From contig BIMP01000001.1 in the NCBI GenBank assembly GCA_007996965.1, positions 930,001 to 994,000 on the forward strand: a DNA stretch of 64,000 nucleotides, read 5' to 3'. Within the stretch, counting starts at the first letter, position 1. Every line of letters begins with the position of its first letter. This document shows, one piece after another, positions 50,297 to 61,391 of the stretch. Made by a program: the position numbers and the translations under genes. Origin of the DNA: a cyanobiont of Ornithocercus magnificus (GTDB lineage: Bacteria; Cyanobacteriota; Cyanobacteriia; PCC-6307; Cyanobiaceae). The notes under the pieces were generated by a model that searched no databases, was not told the origin of the DNA, and worked only from the letters and a program-made list of their open reading frames with translations.

Positions 50297-51640
50297 TTGG
50301 CGACCCACGACATTTTTATGCCTGCCCTCAGCTCCACTATGACGGAGGGTAAAATTGTGGAATGGTTGAAAGGGCCTGGCGAGCACGTGGGTCGGGGCGA
50401 GACAGTGCTCGTTGTTGAGTCTGATAAAGCAGACATGGACGTTGAGTCCTTCCATGAAGGCTTTCTCGCGGCTGTGCTCATGCCCGCTGGCAGCACAGCG
50501 CCTGTAGGGGAAACAATTGGCTTGATCGTAGAGACTGAGGCAGAGATTGCTGCAGTGCAATCCAAAGCCCCAAGCTCTGGCACGGTAAATACTTTGCCAG
50601 CAGCTCCAGCAGCTCCAGCAGCCAGTTCTGTGCCTATTGACACTTCTCAGGAAGTCACTCCACCAGCAAAAACGCTTGGATCGCAGACAACTACACCAAC
50701 CACCACTAGGTCTAATAACAGCCGCATTACAGCTACACCGCGAGCTAGAAAACTAGCTATTCAGATGGGCGTGGACCTAACAACCATGCGCGGCAGTGGC
50801 CCCCATGGTCGTATCCAAGCTGAAGATGTGCAAAAAGCTACTGGCCAGCCAGTTAGTGTCCCACGCATTGCCGAAGGTACGGCTCCAGCTTCTACAGGCA
50901 ACGGAACCATAACTACAGCGACAGCGACTACTTCTGCTCCTACAGGTAACAGTTTCGGGAGCCCAGGTGAAACTGTTGCTTTCAACAGCCTTCAGCAAGC
51001 AGTAAACCGCAATATGGAAGCAAGCCTGCTAGTGCCTTGTTTCCGAGTTGGCTACACGATTACCACAGATAAGTTGGATGCCTTTTATAAGCAGGTGAAA
51101 TCGAAGGGAGTGACAATGACGGCTTTGCTCGTTAAGGCTGTAGCTTCTACACTGACCCGTCATGTACAAGTAAACGCTGCGACAGCAGTACAAGGCATGG
51201 CATATCCATCTGACATAAATGTAGCTGTAGCTGTAGCCATGGCTGATGGTGGTCTTATCACACCAGTGTTACGTAATGCTGATCGTACTGATCTATATGA
51301 GATGTCACGCCAGTGGCGCGACCTAGTGAAGCGCTCACGCAACAAGCAACTACAACCAGAAGAATATAGTACCGGTACCTTTACTCTCTCTAACCTAGGA
51401 ATGTTCGGTGTTGACCGGTTTGATGCTATTTTGCCGCCCGGCACTGGTGCAATTCTTGCAGTTGCTGCTTCCCGGCCTGTTGCAGTTGCCGGGAAAGATG
51501 GCTCAATTGCAGTGAGGAGCCAGATGCAGGTGAATCTCACTGCTGACCACCGTGTTATTTATGGTGCTGATGGTGCTGCTTTCCTCAAGGATTTAGCAGA
51601 GTTAATTGAGACACAACCTGAAAAGCTAGCGGTGATGTAG
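50297..51640 (+). CDS. pdhC: Pyruvate dehydrogenase E2 (dihydrolipoamide acetyltransferase)
   Basis: This is the E2 core of pyruvate dehydrogenase, making acetyl-CoA. Starting at a TTG at 50297, after a ggagaagg SD, it has 447 residues. The N-terminal lipoyl domain carries lysine 44 in VESDKADMDVESF. Then come a proline/alanine linker, a peripheral-subunit-binding domain (ATPRARKLAIQMGV to GRIQAEDV), and the catalytic domain with the active-site region DHRVIYGADGAAFL. It depends on LipB for lipoylation and lies two genes after it. Confidence 0.94.
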   Translation: MATHDIFMPALSSTMTEGKIVEWLKGPGEHVGRGETVLVVESDKADMDVESFHEGFLAAVLMPAGSTAPVGETIGLIVETEAEIAAVQSKAPSSGTVNTLPAAPAAPAASSVPIDTSQEVTPPAKTLGSQTTTPTTTRSNNSRITATPRARKLAIQMGVDLTTMRGSGPHGRIQAEDVQKATGQPVSVPRIAEGTAPASTGNGTITTATATTSAPTGNSFGSPGETVAFNSLQQAVNRNMEASLLVPCFRVGYTITTDKLDAFYKQVKSKGVTMTALLVKAVASTLTRHVQVNAATAVQGMAYPSDINVAVAVAMADGGLITPVLRNADRTDLYEMSRQWRDLVKRSRNKQLQPEEYSTGTFTLSNLGMFGVDRFDAILPPGTGAILAVAASRPVAVAGKDGSIAVRSQMQVNLTADHRVIYGADGAAFLKDLAELIETQPEKLAVM

Positions 51641-52110
51641 ACCAAAGAATTAAGGAACTGAAGTATTACCGAGAATTATAAGATAACACTATCATAAGCG
51701 GCAATATAGCTGCAGTTGATTTTTATGTAGATCACTTAAACCTTCGCGAGCATCAACTACTCAATATTTATATTTAAGAACACCTGCCTAAAATTAGTTA
51801 TCAACTGCACATACTTTAGCCAGACACTAGTGTTACTAGCCTAGCCTAAGTTTAAGTCATTGCCTCTGTCTTGGAAAAGCTTGAGTTGTCACAAGTCAGC
51901 AAAGCATAAAATATTGAAGCAGTAGGTGCAAGTGAAACCTACAATAGTTTTTCGAGCCCAGGAAGATTGTTAGATTAGGATTTAGCTAAAGTCTATGATC
52001 TCTGTTCAGCTTACTTCAACTTTGGAGACGCAGCTCCTATTATTTAACCTACTAGATAGAAAATTTCCTACCGTGCTGCGCTAACCTCATAGCGTAGGCG
52101 GCTGAACATT
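51641..52110. other. Gap between pdhC and queA
   Basis: This is 470 bp with no convincing ORF, strong hairpin or known RNA motif. Only the queA promoter is expected here. Confidence 0.4.
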
Positions 52111-53232
52111 TTGACTGACCCCCGCGACCTTCTTCTCAGCTCCTATGACTATGATCTGCCACCAGAACAGATTGCACAGGCCCCAGTAAATCCCCGGCAC
52201 GATGCCAAGCTTTTGACTGTGCCTGCTTTTGGTAGCAATCTGCAGTCAGGCCTAGCTCGTGTTTGGGACTGGCCTCAGTGGCTACATCCTAATGATTTAG
52301 TAGTGCTTAACAATACTCGGGTTCTCAAAGCACGATTGCATGTGCGCCACAGTAGCGGCAGCTCGGTAGAGCTATTAGTGTTAGAGCCCCGTGGTGAAGG
52401 GCGTTGGCTGTGTCTAGGTCGGCCGGCTAAAAAGCTACGACCGGGAGACAAACTCTGGCTAGAAGCAATAGGTCAGCCACCACTGTTGGTTGATGTGCTT
52501 TGGATCGATGTCACCAAGGGTGGCCGGGTAATACAGTTTCCGACTAATTATCACGATACCGCTTCCATAGAGGAGCTGCTAGACCGTTATGGTGAGATGC
52601 CTCTGCCACCCTATATTCAGCAAAGCGGTTTCAGTACCGCAGGAGATTATCAGACCTGCTATGCTAGTCGCCCAGGAGCAGTAGCAGCACCTACCGCTGG
52701 TTTGCACCTTAGCAATGAACTGCTTGCAACTCTCAACCGTCGTGGAATAGAAATAGCCTACGTTACTCTGCACGTGGGCTTGGGTACCTTTCGGCCCTTG
52801 GAAAGTGAGGACCTCAGAGAGCTGCGACTACATAGTGAGTGGGTAGAAGTGGACGCTAATGTGGTGGACGCAGTAAATGCTTGCCACGCTAGAGGTGGAC
52901 GAGTGATAGCAGTTGGCACCACTAGTGTGCGTGCCCTTGAGGGAGCAGCTGCTATCAGCGGCCAATTGCGACCATTGCGAGGTCCAGTAGACTTAGTAAT
53001 TAAGCCTGGCTACCGCTTTTCTGTAATACAGGGCTTGCTAACAAATTTCCATTTGCCAAGAAGTTCGCTGTTGTTACTGGTCAGTGCCCTGATCAGTCGT
53101 GAACGTCTGTTAGATCTCTATTGCCAGGCGGTTAGGTACGGGCTACGTTTTTACTCTTATGGCGATGCTATGTGGGTCCTGCCCGAAGCTGTACTACCAT
53201 CAGCACGACCTCGGGCAGGACTAATAGGTTAA
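52111..53232 (+). CDS. queA: tRNA preQ1(34) S-adenosylmethionine ribosyltransferase-isomerase
   Basis: QueA transfers the ribosyl group of SAM to preQ1-modified tRNA in queuosine synthesis. The 373-residue protein begins at a TTG at 52111. Conserved blocks are [35 protein letters not shown] and [13 protein letters not shown], with [15 protein letters not shown]. Its presence implies a queuosine pathway in the cell, though a classic queD type is not in this window. Confidence 0.95.
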   Translation: MTDPRDLLLSSYDYDLPPEQIAQAPVNPRHDAKLLTVPAFGSNLQSGLARVWDWPQWLHPNDLVVLNNTRVLKARLHVRHSSGSSVELLVLEPRGEGRWLCLGRPAKKLRPGDKLWLEAIGQPPLLVDVLWIDVTKGGRVIQFPTNYHDTASIEELLDRYGEMPLPPYIQQSGFSTAGDYQTCYASRPGAVAAPTAGLHLSNELLATLNRRGIEIAYVTLHVGLGTFRPLESEDLRELRLHSEWVEVDANVVDAVNACHARGGRVIAVGTTSVRALEGAAAISGQLRPLRGPVDLVIKPGYRFSVIQGLLTNFHLPRSSLLLLVSALISRERLLDLYCQAVRYGLRFYSYGDAMWVLPEAVLPSARPRAGLIG

Positions 53233-53233
53233 T

Positions 53234-54220
53234 TCATATAGCCAGCGGTTGTTCGATAATACCGGTTGGTACATCAGTAAACATTACCGAGGAGAGGTAG
53301 CGTTCTGCAAGGTCAGGCAGAACGACAACTATAGTCTTACCGGCAAATTCATCTTGCTTTGCCAAGCGGACAGCAGCGGCAGCGGCAGCGCCGCAAGAAA
53401 TACCTACTAGCAAACCTTCTTCCTGTGCTAACTGCAAGGCCATGGTAACTGACTCATCATTAGTTACTTGCTCGACACGGTCGATAATAGAGAGATCAAG
53501 GTTTCTAGGGATGAAGCCAGCGCCGATACCTTGAATCTTGTGGGGACCAGGCTGGATCTCTTCGCCATTTAAGGTCTGAGTAATTACTGGGCTACTGCTA
53601 GGTTCTACCGCTACAGAAGTGATGGACTTTTTTTTCTCTCGCTTGATGTAGTTAGAAACACCAGTGATGGTGCCACCTGTACCAACACCAGCTACTAAAA
53701 CATCAATGGCACCATCACAATCATTCCAGATTTCCGGGCCAGTGGTTTTGAAGTGGATCTCAGGATTAGCAGGGTTGTCGAATTGACTAGGCATAAAGTA
53801 TCTAGCTGGATCTTTCTCAGCAATCTCTTTTGCCTTGTTGATGGCACCTGACATACCCCTAACAGCTTCAGTTAAAATAATCTCGGCACCTAAAACAGCC
53901 ATAACCCTACGTCGCTCTATAGACATTGACTCAGGCATAGTAAGGACCAACCTGTAGCCGCGGGCAGCAGCTGTGAAAGCCAAAGCAATTCCTGTGTTGC
54001 CCGAGGTAGGCTCGATGATTACCTTATCTCGGTTAAGTTTACCTTGGTTCTCGGCATCCCAAATCATATTGGCACCGACGCGGCACTTAACGCTGTAAGC
54101 CGGATTACGGCCTTCAATTTTGGCGAGTACGCTAGCTTTGCAGCCTCTAGTGACATGATTCAGTCTTACTAGAGGTGTATTACCAATTGCTTGACTATTG
54201 TCACTGTAGATGCACGCCAT
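53234..54220 (-). CDS. cysK: Cysteine synthase (O-acetylserine thiol-lyase)
   Basis: CysK makes cysteine from O-acetylserine and sulfide. From the ATG at 54220 it has 328 residues. The PLP lysine lies in [17 protein letters not shown], the substrate loop is in [20 protein letters not shown], and [16 protein letters not shown] holds the phosphate-binding glycines. The open frame up to 54295 overlaps the upstream gene and is unlikely to be used. It converges with queA across 1 bp. Confidence 0.94.
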   Translation of the reverse strand: MACIYSDNSQAIGNTPLVRLNHVTRGCKASVLAKIEGRNPAYSVKCRVGANMIWDAENQGKLNRDKVIIEPTSGNTGIALAFTAAARGYRLVLTMPESMSIERRRVMAVLGAEIILTEAVRGMSGAINKAKEIAEKDPARYFMPSQFDNPANPEIHFKTTGPEIWNDCDGAIDVLVAGVGTGGTITGVSNYIKREKKKSITSVAVEPSSSPVITQTLNGEEIQPGPHKIQGIGAGFIPRNLDLSIIDRVEQVTNDESVTMALQLAQEEGLLVGISCGAAAAAAVRLAKQDEFAGKTIVVVLPDLAERYLSSVMFTDVPTGIIEQPLAI

Positions 54221-54255
54221 AACAATTTGTGGTGGATTCTGTTTCTTGGTTGACT

Positions 54256-55740
54256 CTAAGTTCTCTGTCCTAATCCTAACTTTAGTCGCTCCCATAGATC
54301 TTCAGGGTCTTCCAAGCCCACTGAGAGGCGTAATAAGTTGCTAGGTACCCCACAACGCTCTGCCCAGTCAAGCTCACCATAGTGAGCTAGCAATACGTAA
54401 GGGCAAAGCAAGCTGAAGTTAGTACCAAGACTGGGGCCCTTGTTAAGCGGCAAGCAATCGTAGACATGAGTTGCTGCCACCATTCCTCCATGCAGCTCAA
54501 AGGAAAGCAAACAACCATACCCAGCACCCGGGCGCATAAGACTACGGAAACCGGGGCTAGTAGAAGGGTGATGCACCAGGGTGACGGCAGGATGTTGCTG
54601 CAAACGCTGGGCCAGTATCTTGCAGGAATGGTTCTGTCGCTTAACGCGGTCTCGCCAGTCTCGACTAGCACGCTCCAGCACTATGGCATCTGCATGAGCA
54701 AGAGGCACAACAGGTACATCTGACAAGTTGGCTTGTAACTCTTCTTTCCATGGACTATGAGGACTCAGTAGCAGGGAGCCTGCCATAACATCCCCACATC
54801 CGGCAAAACTCTTGGTAAGAGAGGTAAACACCAAATCTACCAGAGGTAGTGGATCAATGTTGATTGCCGAGCCGATAGTGTCATCAGCAATAACAGGGAT
54901 GCCTCGGGCTCGTGATAGCTCACTGACCTGCGCTAAATTTACACACTGCAGAAGCGGATTACTGGGTAACTCAACGATCACCGCAGAGGGCTGTAAATTA
55001 TCCAGAGCCATCGTCAGTGACTCAGGATGCATATCTAATAGTAGCTCACTGCCGCTATGCACTACCCTTGGTAATTTCAGCACATCCACATAGGGGAAAC
55101 CGAGTTGGAGAGTGGGATGTCCAGGACGCCGTTGTCTAATAGCTGTTAGCGCATGGTGTAGCGCAGCCATACCGGACGGGTGTAAACTAATGTAATCTGG
55201 CCTACAATTATAGGCTGCTGCGATACGTTGCTCCAGCAATTTTTTCGCTGCAATCCCCTTCGCTGGACTCGGCTTAGGCTCAAGCTCTAGGGCAATTGCT
55301 GCTAGTCGGGACGAAGCGCCAAGGCCAGTATGTTGCCAAAAGTTTTTAGCAGCAATGCTACAGCTGCCAGCAGTAATAAGGCACGTAAGATCACCTGCCT
55401 CAACTAGATGTGCCCTACCATCTTTATTCGCAGGATCACTGACACAGTGACGTTGAGCTTGACTAGCAGCCTCCTGGCATGGGTATAGCCAGGCATCATC
55501 ACCTGTCTGCCCATACTGTTCTACTAGGTTTGTTGTTAAACACTGCAGCAGTGGGTGTATTCCAAAACGAGGGTAGGTTGTCTTCAGAGCAACACGGCAG
55601 TTAGGATCATTTTCCTCGTAAGCAATAACATCACGCCAGCGCGGTAGTGCTACTGAGACCGCATGTTGACTATCTGGCATAGGGCTACCTAGATCATCTG
55701 GCTGCCAGTAGGGATTGTGTTGTAAGTTTCGTGAGCCCAT
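54256..55740 (-). CDS. Cys/Met metabolism PLP enzyme, cystathionine gamma-synthase-like
   Basis: This 494-residue fold-type I PLP enzyme (ATG at 55740; ATG at 55680 is a possible alternative). The cofactor lysine is in [20 protein letters not shown]. The C-terminal part is typical of Cys/Met enzymes, ending in [19 protein letters not shown]. An N-terminal extension of over 150 residues precedes the catalytic part, seen in picocyanobacterial and fungal-type enzymes. It is likely to form cystathionine from an activated homoserine and cysteine, matching the cysK neighbour 35 bp downstream. Confidence 0.82.
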   Translation of the reverse strand: MGSRNLQHNPYWQPDDLGSPMPDSQHAVSVALPRWRDVIAYEENDPNCRVALKTTYPRFGIHPLLQCLTTNLVEQYGQTGDDAWLYPCQEAASQAQRHCVSDPANKDGRAHLVEAGDLTCLITAGSCSIAAKNFWQHTGLGASSRLAAIALELEPKPSPAKGIAAKKLLEQRIAAAYNCRPDYISLHPSGMAALHHALTAIRQRRPGHPTLQLGFPYVDVLKLPRVVHSGSELLLDMHPESLTMALDNLQPSAVIVELPSNPLLQCVNLAQVSELSRARGIPVIADDTIGSAINIDPLPLVDLVFTSLTKSFAGCGDVMAGSLLLSPHSPWKEELQANLSDVPVVPLAHADAIVLERASRDWRDRVKRQNHSCKILAQRLQQHPAVTLVHHPSTSPGFRSLMRPGAGYGCLLSFELHGGMVAATHVYDCLPLNKGPSLGTNFSLLCPYVLLAHYGELDWAERCGVPSNLLRLSVGLEDPEDLWERLKLGLGQRT

Positions 55741-55968
55741 AATAGTGCTGCTAAAGGACTGTTGCAGATCTTGAAAGTTAATTTGGGATTTGCAAGTACA
55801 CCTATCAATAAAGGGAGCAACCCTATTTAGTTCTCTGGCTATTCTTAACGGTTTATAGCCAGATTACGGGGTTAGTCAGAGATTACAGCAACTTAAGTTT
55901 TCTGGGCAGCAAGTATAATAAGCTGCTAGCTTGTAGCCTAAACTGATAAGTTATAATTAAGACATTTT

Positions 55969-56577
55969 TCAGACTTTCCTAGAGTAGTACTCCACTACAA
56001 GTAATTCATTTATTTCTAGTGCTACCCACTCGCGCTCGCAATGATTGATAACTTTGGCAGAGAGCTTGTTCTTGTTGAGCTCAAGATGAGGCGGAATGTT
56101 GGCAAGACCAGGGAATTCCAAATTAGCTTCGGTTAACCTCCTGCTACCTTTTCGCTCTCGTACAGCAACCACATCACCAGGCCTACACTGGTAACTTGCA
56201 ATGTTTGTAATACGGCCATTCACGGTCACATGGCCGTGGTTTACTAATTGCCGTGCACCAGGTATGGTCGGGCCAAAACCAAGGCGAAAGCAAACATTGT
56301 CAAGCCTGTCTTCTAGAAGCTTAAGCAAGTTTGTTCCCGTGGAGCCTTCTTGGCCACGAGCCCTTTTGACGTAGCGGACAAGTTGACGCTCGGAGACTCC
56401 ATAGTTGAAGCGTAGTTTCTGTTTTTCTTCGAGACGAATCGCATATTCAGAGCGCTTGCGACGGGCTTGGCCATGCTGACCAGGCGGATAGGAGCGCTTT
56501 GCAGCCTTCCGGGTAAGACCAGGAAGATCCCCCAGACGTCGCGTGATCCTCAGACGAGGGCCGCGGTATCGAGCCAT
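55969..56577 (-). CDS. rpsD: Ribosomal protein S4
   Basis: RpsD is a primary 30S assembly protein and translational regulator. From the ATG at 56577 it has 202 residues. It shows the N-terminal [20 protein letters not shown] and the S4 RNA-binding domain around [20 protein letters not shown] and [14 protein letters not shown]. The frame extends to 56637 but the family starts at MARYRGP. It is divergent from yidD with about 144 bp. Confidence 0.95.
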   Translation of the reverse strand: MARYRGPRLRITRRLGDLPGLTRKAAKRSYPPGQHGQARRKRSEYAIRLEEKQKLRFNYGVSERQLVRYVKRARGQEGSTGTNLLKLLEDRLDNVCFRLGFGPTIPGARQLVNHGHVTVNGRITNIASYQCRPGDVVAVRERKGSRRLTEANLEFPGLANIPPHLELNKNKLSAKVINHCEREWVALEINELLVVEYYSRKV

Positions 56578-56721
56578 ATACTTTAAAGAACGCAGGGTGA
56601 GATAGGGTTGGAGTAGGTTCGCCCCGGTTTGCAACATGCTGAAGAGTTGTCTTTAAGCATGACACACCTGTGAACGAATTCATCACCTTATCTCCTGATC
56701 CTGCCGTACGGCTCAATCTGT

Positions 56722-56940
56722 ATGCTCAGCAAGGTGCTACTGCTTCTAATCAGCGCTTATCGCAGCTGGATATCGCCGCTACTTGGCCCACGCTGTCGTT
56801 TCATCCCTAGTTGCAGTGCCTATGCTGCTGAAGCAATCGCTCGTCACGGTGCCTGGCGTGGTGCGTTCTTGGCTATTCATCGCCTGAGCCGCTGTCATCC
56901 GTTCACACCCTGTAAGTATGATCCTGTGCCCGAACGATGA
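56722..56940 (+). CDS. yidD: Membrane protein insertion efficiency factor YidD
   Basis: YidD is a small amphipathic protein that helps Sec/YidC-dependent membrane insertion. The 72-residue protein starts at the ATG at 56722. It has the family pattern LISAYRSWISPLLGPRCRFI, the PSCSAYAAEAI cysteine and ends in HPFTPCKYDPVPER. Length is slightly shorter than many homologues. The 3' end overlaps the next gene by 23 bp. Confidence 0.92.
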   Translation: MLSKVLLLLISAYRSWISPLLGPRCRFIPSCSAYAAEAIARHGAWRGAFLAIHRLSRCHPFTPCKYDPVPER

Positions 56941-57244
56941 GCCCCAGCTATATACTCTTTTACTGTACAGTCGTCAGGGGTGTTGCCTGTGCAAAGGTTT
57001 AGAAGAGCATCTCCTTAGTCTTAATCTCTCTGCATTTAGACCACCCTTACAATTATCTGTGATTGATATAGACGCACCATCGACACCTAAGAAAGTGAGG
57101 TGCCGTTATGATCTTCTAGTCCCGGTACTTGCTGTAGACTACGCTGGCGTTTTTCGCGAACTTCCACGAGTTTCTCCAAGGCTGACAGGCGAGCGACTGA
57201 ATTTTTGGTTACAAAAGAGCTGTGCTGCAGCTTACAACTCGTGA
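56918..57244 (+). CDS. Glutaredoxin-like protein (DUF836 family)
   Basis: This 108-residue thioredoxin-fold protein has the redox motif CCLCKG in YSRQGCCLCKGLEEHLLSLN. Other parts (DIDAPSTPKKVRCRYDLLVP and VLAVDYAGVFRELP) match the DUF836 glutaredoxin-like family. Function is not defined. Only the ATG at 56918 is available as a start, and it overlaps yidD by 23 bp, so translation may be coupled. Confidence 0.8.
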   Translation: MILCPNDEPQLYTLLLYSRQGCCLCKGLEEHLLSLNLSAFRPPLQLSVIDIDAPSTPKKVRCRYDLLVPVLAVDYAGVFRELPRVSPRLTGERLNFWLQKSCAAAYNS

Positions 57245-57276
57245 TGGGCTAAAACACTCTTAAACCAGTATAGAGT

Positions 57277-58794
57277 ATGAATGCTATGTTACATGATCTA
57301 ATGCGCGATGTTGGCCTGGTAGTGCCGACAAACCTCATTAACCCTCATATTACTCAAATCACCTGCAATTCTCATAAAGTTGAACTTGGTAGCTTATTTC
57401 TTGGTCTTCCAGGAGAGCGAACAGATGGGGGGTATTTCTGGTCTCAGGCTCTGGCTGCCGGTGCAGCCGCTGCCATGATTAGTCCAGCGGCGGCTGCAGA
57501 GACACCACCATCTGCTACTGACCCTGTCATTATTCTGCCAGAGCCAGTCTCATCATATATTGGGCGCTTAGCGGCCGCCTTTTATCATAACCCCTCCTCA
57601 CATCTTGCACTTATCGGTGTCACTGGTACCAATGGCAAAACTACCGTTGCTCATCTAATTGAGTACCTCTGTATGTTCGCTGGATACCCAACAGCACTAT
57701 TTGGGACCCTTGTTAATCGCTGGCCGGGAAATAATTCTGTCTCTACCTATACAACTAGCCCCGCCGATTTGCTACAAAATAACCTAGCGAAAGCTGTATG
57801 TGCTGGGGCTCAGCTAGCAGCTATGGAGGTAAGCTCCCATGCACTTGTGCAACAGCGTGTAGCTGGCTGTAAATTTAGTGGAGCTATTTTTACTAACCTT
57901 ACACAGGATCATCTTGACTATCATCAGTCGATGGAGAGCTACTTCGAGGCCAAAGCCAGTCTCTTTACTATGCCTTTCCTAGATTTGAGAGAAGCGCAAG
58001 CAGTAGTAAACACTGATGATACTTGGGGTCAGAAGCTATCTGAGCGATTAGGCACTAGAGCCTGGCGCTGTTCCTTGAACGAAGGAGCGGTGGCACGTGG
58101 TGAGGCTGATCTAGGTTTAGGTGATCTCAAATTCGGCAGCGGTAGTGTCCGTGGAAATATACTGACGCCTAAAGGCACAGGATCTTTCTACTCACACCTG
58201 ATAGGGCGATTCAACCTGATGAACCTTCTACAAGCAGTTGGCATACTACTGCAACGACAATTACCTCTTCCACTATTGCTTAAGGCAATTCCAGCCTTCC
58301 ACGGTGTACCAGGACGAATGGAGCGTATTATTGCTTGTAATGAGCTTGCTAGTCAACCGACAGTGTTAATAGACTATGCACATACACCTGATGCACTTGA
58401 GAAAGCCTTACAGGCCTCTCGTCTACTTTGTAAAGGCCGACTTATTTGTGTCTTTGGCTGTGGTGGAGAACGTGATCTCAGTAAACGCCCTCAAATGGGT
58501 GCTATTGCAGCTCAGATAGCAGATCAGCTCGTCGTTACCTCTGATAACCCTCGCACTGAGAACCCACAACATATTATAGATGACATAGTTGCCGGTATGC
58601 CTACGGGTAGATTACCAGTGTTAGAGACTAATCGTGCTACTGCAATTGCAACTGCTATAGAGATGGCAACACCAGATGACCTAGTTCTTATTGCTGGCAA
58701 GGGGCATGAAACTTATCAGATCCTAGGCAATACCAGGGTGCATTTTGATGATCGTGAGCAAGCTGCCGCGGCATTGCGGCACTGCTCACAGTAA
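57277..58794 (+). CDS. murE: UDP-MurNAc-tripeptide synthetase MurE
   Basis: MurE adds meso-diaminopimelate to UDP-MurNAc-L-Ala-D-Glu in peptidoglycan synthesis. The 505-residue protein starts at the ATG at 57277. The three Mur-ligase domains are visible: N-terminal UDP part, the ATP P-loop [16 protein letters not shown], and the C-terminal domain with the diaminopimelate motif [10 protein letters not shown]. The KAxLF segment ([10 protein letters not shown]) supplies the carbamylated lysine. Confidence 0.95.
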   Translation: MNAMLHDLMRDVGLVVPTNLINPHITQITCNSHKVELGSLFLGLPGERTDGGYFWSQALAAGAAAAMISPAAAAETPPSATDPVIILPEPVSSYIGRLAAAFYHNPSSHLALIGVTGTNGKTTVAHLIEYLCMFAGYPTALFGTLVNRWPGNNSVSTYTTSPADLLQNNLAKAVCAGAQLAAMEVSSHALVQQRVAGCKFSGAIFTNLTQDHLDYHQSMESYFEAKASLFTMPFLDLREAQAVVNTDDTWGQKLSERLGTRAWRCSLNEGAVARGEADLGLGDLKFGSGSVRGNILTPKGTGSFYSHLIGRFNLMNLLQAVGILLQRQLPLPLLLKAIPAFHGVPGRMERIIACNELASQPTVLIDYAHTPDALEKALQASRLLCKGRLICVFGCGGERDLSKRPQMGAIAAQIADQLVVTSDNPRTENPQHIIDDIVAGMPTGRLPVLETNRATAIATAIEMATPDDLVLIAGKGHETYQILGNTRVHFDDREQAAAALRHCSQ

Positions 58795-58842
58795 TGATGA
58801 CAAGGTTAGGTATACATTGCCAATGATCAGTATAGTTAATCT

Positions 58843-58855
58843 ACAGCTACGCTGT
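58843..58855. terminator. Short stem-loop between murE and the aminotransferase gene
   Basis: ACAGC and GCTGT form a 5-bp stem with a 3-nt loop in the 106-bp convergent gap. It lacks a T-run, so it is a weak candidate for a bidirectional termination or processing signal. Confidence 0.25.
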
Positions 58856-58900
58856 GGCTAAATCTACCTAGGGAGAAAAACTACCACTATTACAAAAAAC

Positions 58901-60088
58901 TTAGTGGCTCGCAACTAATTCTGCTAGTGCCTCATTAAGTCTTGTCAATTCCATCTCAGTGGTGAAAAAGTGTGTGCAGGCACGCAGGCAGTTTGGGTTA
59001 ACTAGGTTCCGGATCCAGAGACCTTGCGTGCCGAGTTGCTGTACAACGTTGCTATTATCAAAGTTACCGTTGAGCGTAAAACTTACTATGCCTGCGGCGG
59101 GAGGGCCCTGAAGCAGGGTTTGGATACCGGATATTTCCCTTAGGGCGTGCCAAAGAGCATTGCTGCGCGCACGGATGTATTGCAGACGGTCTTCTACCTG
59201 GCCTTCATGCTCAACTAGATTTAGAGAGGTACGCAATCCAGCTAATAGTGGCACACAGGAAGTAGCTACCTCAAAGCGACGACTATCATTGTGGAACGGC
59301 TCAGGGTCCTCAATCTTGAAATGCTCGAGTTTCTCTATGCTACGCCAGCCAATCAAGGTAGGTCTGCTGTCCTGCATTAAGCGATCAGACACAGCAATAC
59401 CTCCAAGACCCTCAGGCCCACATGCCCATTTGTGACCAGTGAAAGCATATATATCTGCAGCTGCAGCTGCATCCTGCACATCAAGCTGGCCAAAGCTCTG
59501 AGCTGCGTCTACAAGCAGGAAAGGTCTATGCTCATACTGGCGTAAGCAGTCTGCTAGAGAGGCAATAGGCATGATTTGACCAGTGTTCCAAAGCAGATGT
59601 GAAAGCACGACTAGGCGTGTAGATGGTCTAATAGCTTTCTCAGTAGCTTCCAGGACATAGGCATCGGTGTGATGCTGTTCTTCTGCACCAGCTAGCAGTA
59701 ACTTTACTGGCAATGTATCTATTAGGAGATGGCGGCGGCGGGCTAGCTCACAACAAGCTGCTACCACACCGGGATGCTCGCAGTCACTGATTAGGAGCCG
59801 GTCACCGCTCTCGAACGGCAATCCCCATAATGGTAGTACACAGCCACTGGTTACATTCTCGCTAAGGACCAGCCGATGTGGAGGAACACCACAGAGCGCA
59901 GCTAATTGCTGGCGGGTGTTATTTGTCTCATTCTGGATGTAGTCCCAAACATTGTTAGTGAAAGGCCCAAGCTCTTGAATACGCCTCCAGCTAGCAGTAA
60001 TAGCATCCAGCGATGGTCCAGGGAGAGGACCCTGACCACCATAGTTGAAATAGGTTTTGTTAGTTAGTGCTGGACAGAATTCTCTCAT
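58901..60088 (-). CDS. Class V aminotransferase, cysteine lyase/desulfurase-like
   Basis: This 395-residue fold-type I PLP enzyme starts at the ATG at 60088 (MREFCPALTNKTYFNYGGQG). The cofactor aspartate is in FLLVDAAQSFGQLDVQ and the lysine in YAFTGHKWACGPEGLGGIAV. It belongs to the group with cyanobacterial cysteine/cystine C-S lyases that feed Fe-S cluster assembly. The nfu gene lies in the same direction but 970 bp away. Substrate is inferred from family. Confidence 0.8.
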   Translation of the reverse strand: MREFCPALTNKTYFNYGGQGPLPGPSLDAITASWRRIQELGPFTNNVWDYIQNETNNTRQQLAALCGVPPHRLVLSENVTSGCVLPLWGLPFESGDRLLISDCEHPGVVAACCELARRRHLLIDTLPVKLLLAGAEEQHHTDAYVLEATEKAIRPSTRLVVLSHLLWNTGQIMPIASLADCLRQYEHRPFLLVDAAQSFGQLDVQDAAAAADIYAFTGHKWACGPEGLGGIAVSDRLMQDSRPTLIGWRSIEKLEHFKIEDPEPFHNDSRRFEVATSCVPLLAGLRTSLNLVEHEGQVEDRLQYIRARSNALWHALREISGIQTLLQGPPAAGIVSFTLNGNFDNSNVVQQLGTQGLWIRNLVNPNCLRACTHFFTTEMELTRLNEALAELVASH

Positions 60089-61058
60089 GTTGGCTGGAAT
60101 GTAGATGTAGTTTATAGTCGCACAGAGACTAGATTAGGTATCATTTGCAAATTATAAGGTGTAGACTAGTCCACGCTAATCACTGGAACTACCACTAGAC
60201 AGAATTTTCCTCCAGTTATTTCCTATATATTCTAGGACCTGTTGTAAATATATTCTTAGTAGCTTATCGCTATCTTAGCTTACTCATGGCTTGAGCTATC
60301 TCTCATACACTAGCTCTGGCTTTGAACAAGACTGATGAGCTACTATACAAGGAGGTTAAAGTCATATAAGGCTCACGTACACCCTTAGACTTTACTGAGG
60401 TCACTTACTTACTAAAAGAACTGTATCCGAGGGGTTAAAATTTCTCGAATTAAAGTTGGCCATAATTAGTTTATGCTTCTGTCCAGCTTGTGCAAACTAT
60501 ACTCAGCAGTTGACCACAAACCATTTAACTTAGATAAACAGTCTTGACATGAATCTATGCCACCCCAAAATATGGTGCAGGGATCACATACAAAGCTAAC
60601 GCGGTTAGACTAAGAGTAAAGGTTGGTAGTAGAATTATAGTTTACCTCTAGATTTGGCCTGAGATTCTATACACTGATCTATTGATCCAAGGAGCACTTT
60701 AGTGCATTAAGGTCTATGATATGTATAGCTACTCGTTGCTACTCTATAGTTCTTGGCAATAACAATGTTTTTAAGCTTGGAGGTGTATGGCTGATACTAA
60801 CCGTGATCTTATATAGTCTCCGGAGCGGAATCACATAAAATGAATAAGAGAGTTTAATAGGCTGTAGTTAAAGCAGTTAGGGCGGGTAGGCAAATATCTT
60901 TTGCAGGTATCAATAGTAGCTGTGCACTACAGGCATAAAGCCACGCTGGCAGGTAATAGTTAACCAATATCCTTTAGGTAGCTGCTTGGGTAGTGGTGCA
61001 GTCAAGTATATAAATTTTCACAAGTGAAGTATATACTGGTTTTTGGCAAGAGTTTAGC
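60089..61058. other. Longest non-coding gap (about 970 bp)
   Basis: No convincing gene, tRNA or known RNA is seen. One short plus-strand frame has an SD-like ggagg 5-6 bp before the ATG at 60787 and encodes only MADTNRDLI before a TAG at 60814. It could be the relic of a disrupted gene. The composition is AT-rich throughout. Confidence 0.45.
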
Positions 61059-61289
61059 TTATAGCACCTGTATCACCTCACTAACCTCAGGGATGGTCTC
61101 GCGAAGTTTGCGCTCAATGCCCATCTTTAAGGTCATGGTGCTGCTAGGGCAGCTACCGCAAGCCCCCTGTAGCCGCACCTTGACCACAGGTCCATCAATC
61201 TCAACAACCTCGACGTTGCCGCCGTCAGCCATAAGGAAAGGACGGAGTTCATCTAGCACTTTCTCGACATTTTCGCTGGTGAGTGTCAT
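61059..61289 (-). CDS. nfu: NifU-like (Nfu) Fe-S scaffold protein
   Basis: This is the Nfu C-terminal-domain type scaffold, which holds a 4Fe-4S cluster through a CxxC motif. From the ATG at 61289 it has about 76 residues. The motif is in [20 protein letters not shown]. The family uses such short proteins in cyanobacteria and plastids, where they deliver clusters to photosystem I. It is divergent from mqo with about 102 bp. Confidence 0.94.
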   Translation of the reverse strand: MTLTSENVEKVLDELRPFLMADGGNVEVVEIDGPVVKVRLQGACGSCPSSTMTLKMGIERKLRETIPEVSEVIQVL

Positions 61290-61391
61290 AGTCTCAATGC
61301 CCACAGGATCAGTCTAAACAGACGCATGCTTACCCTATAAAAGCTCCTGCAACCTGGCTAGGTTCTCTTAGCTGCAGCTAATAAACGCCTG

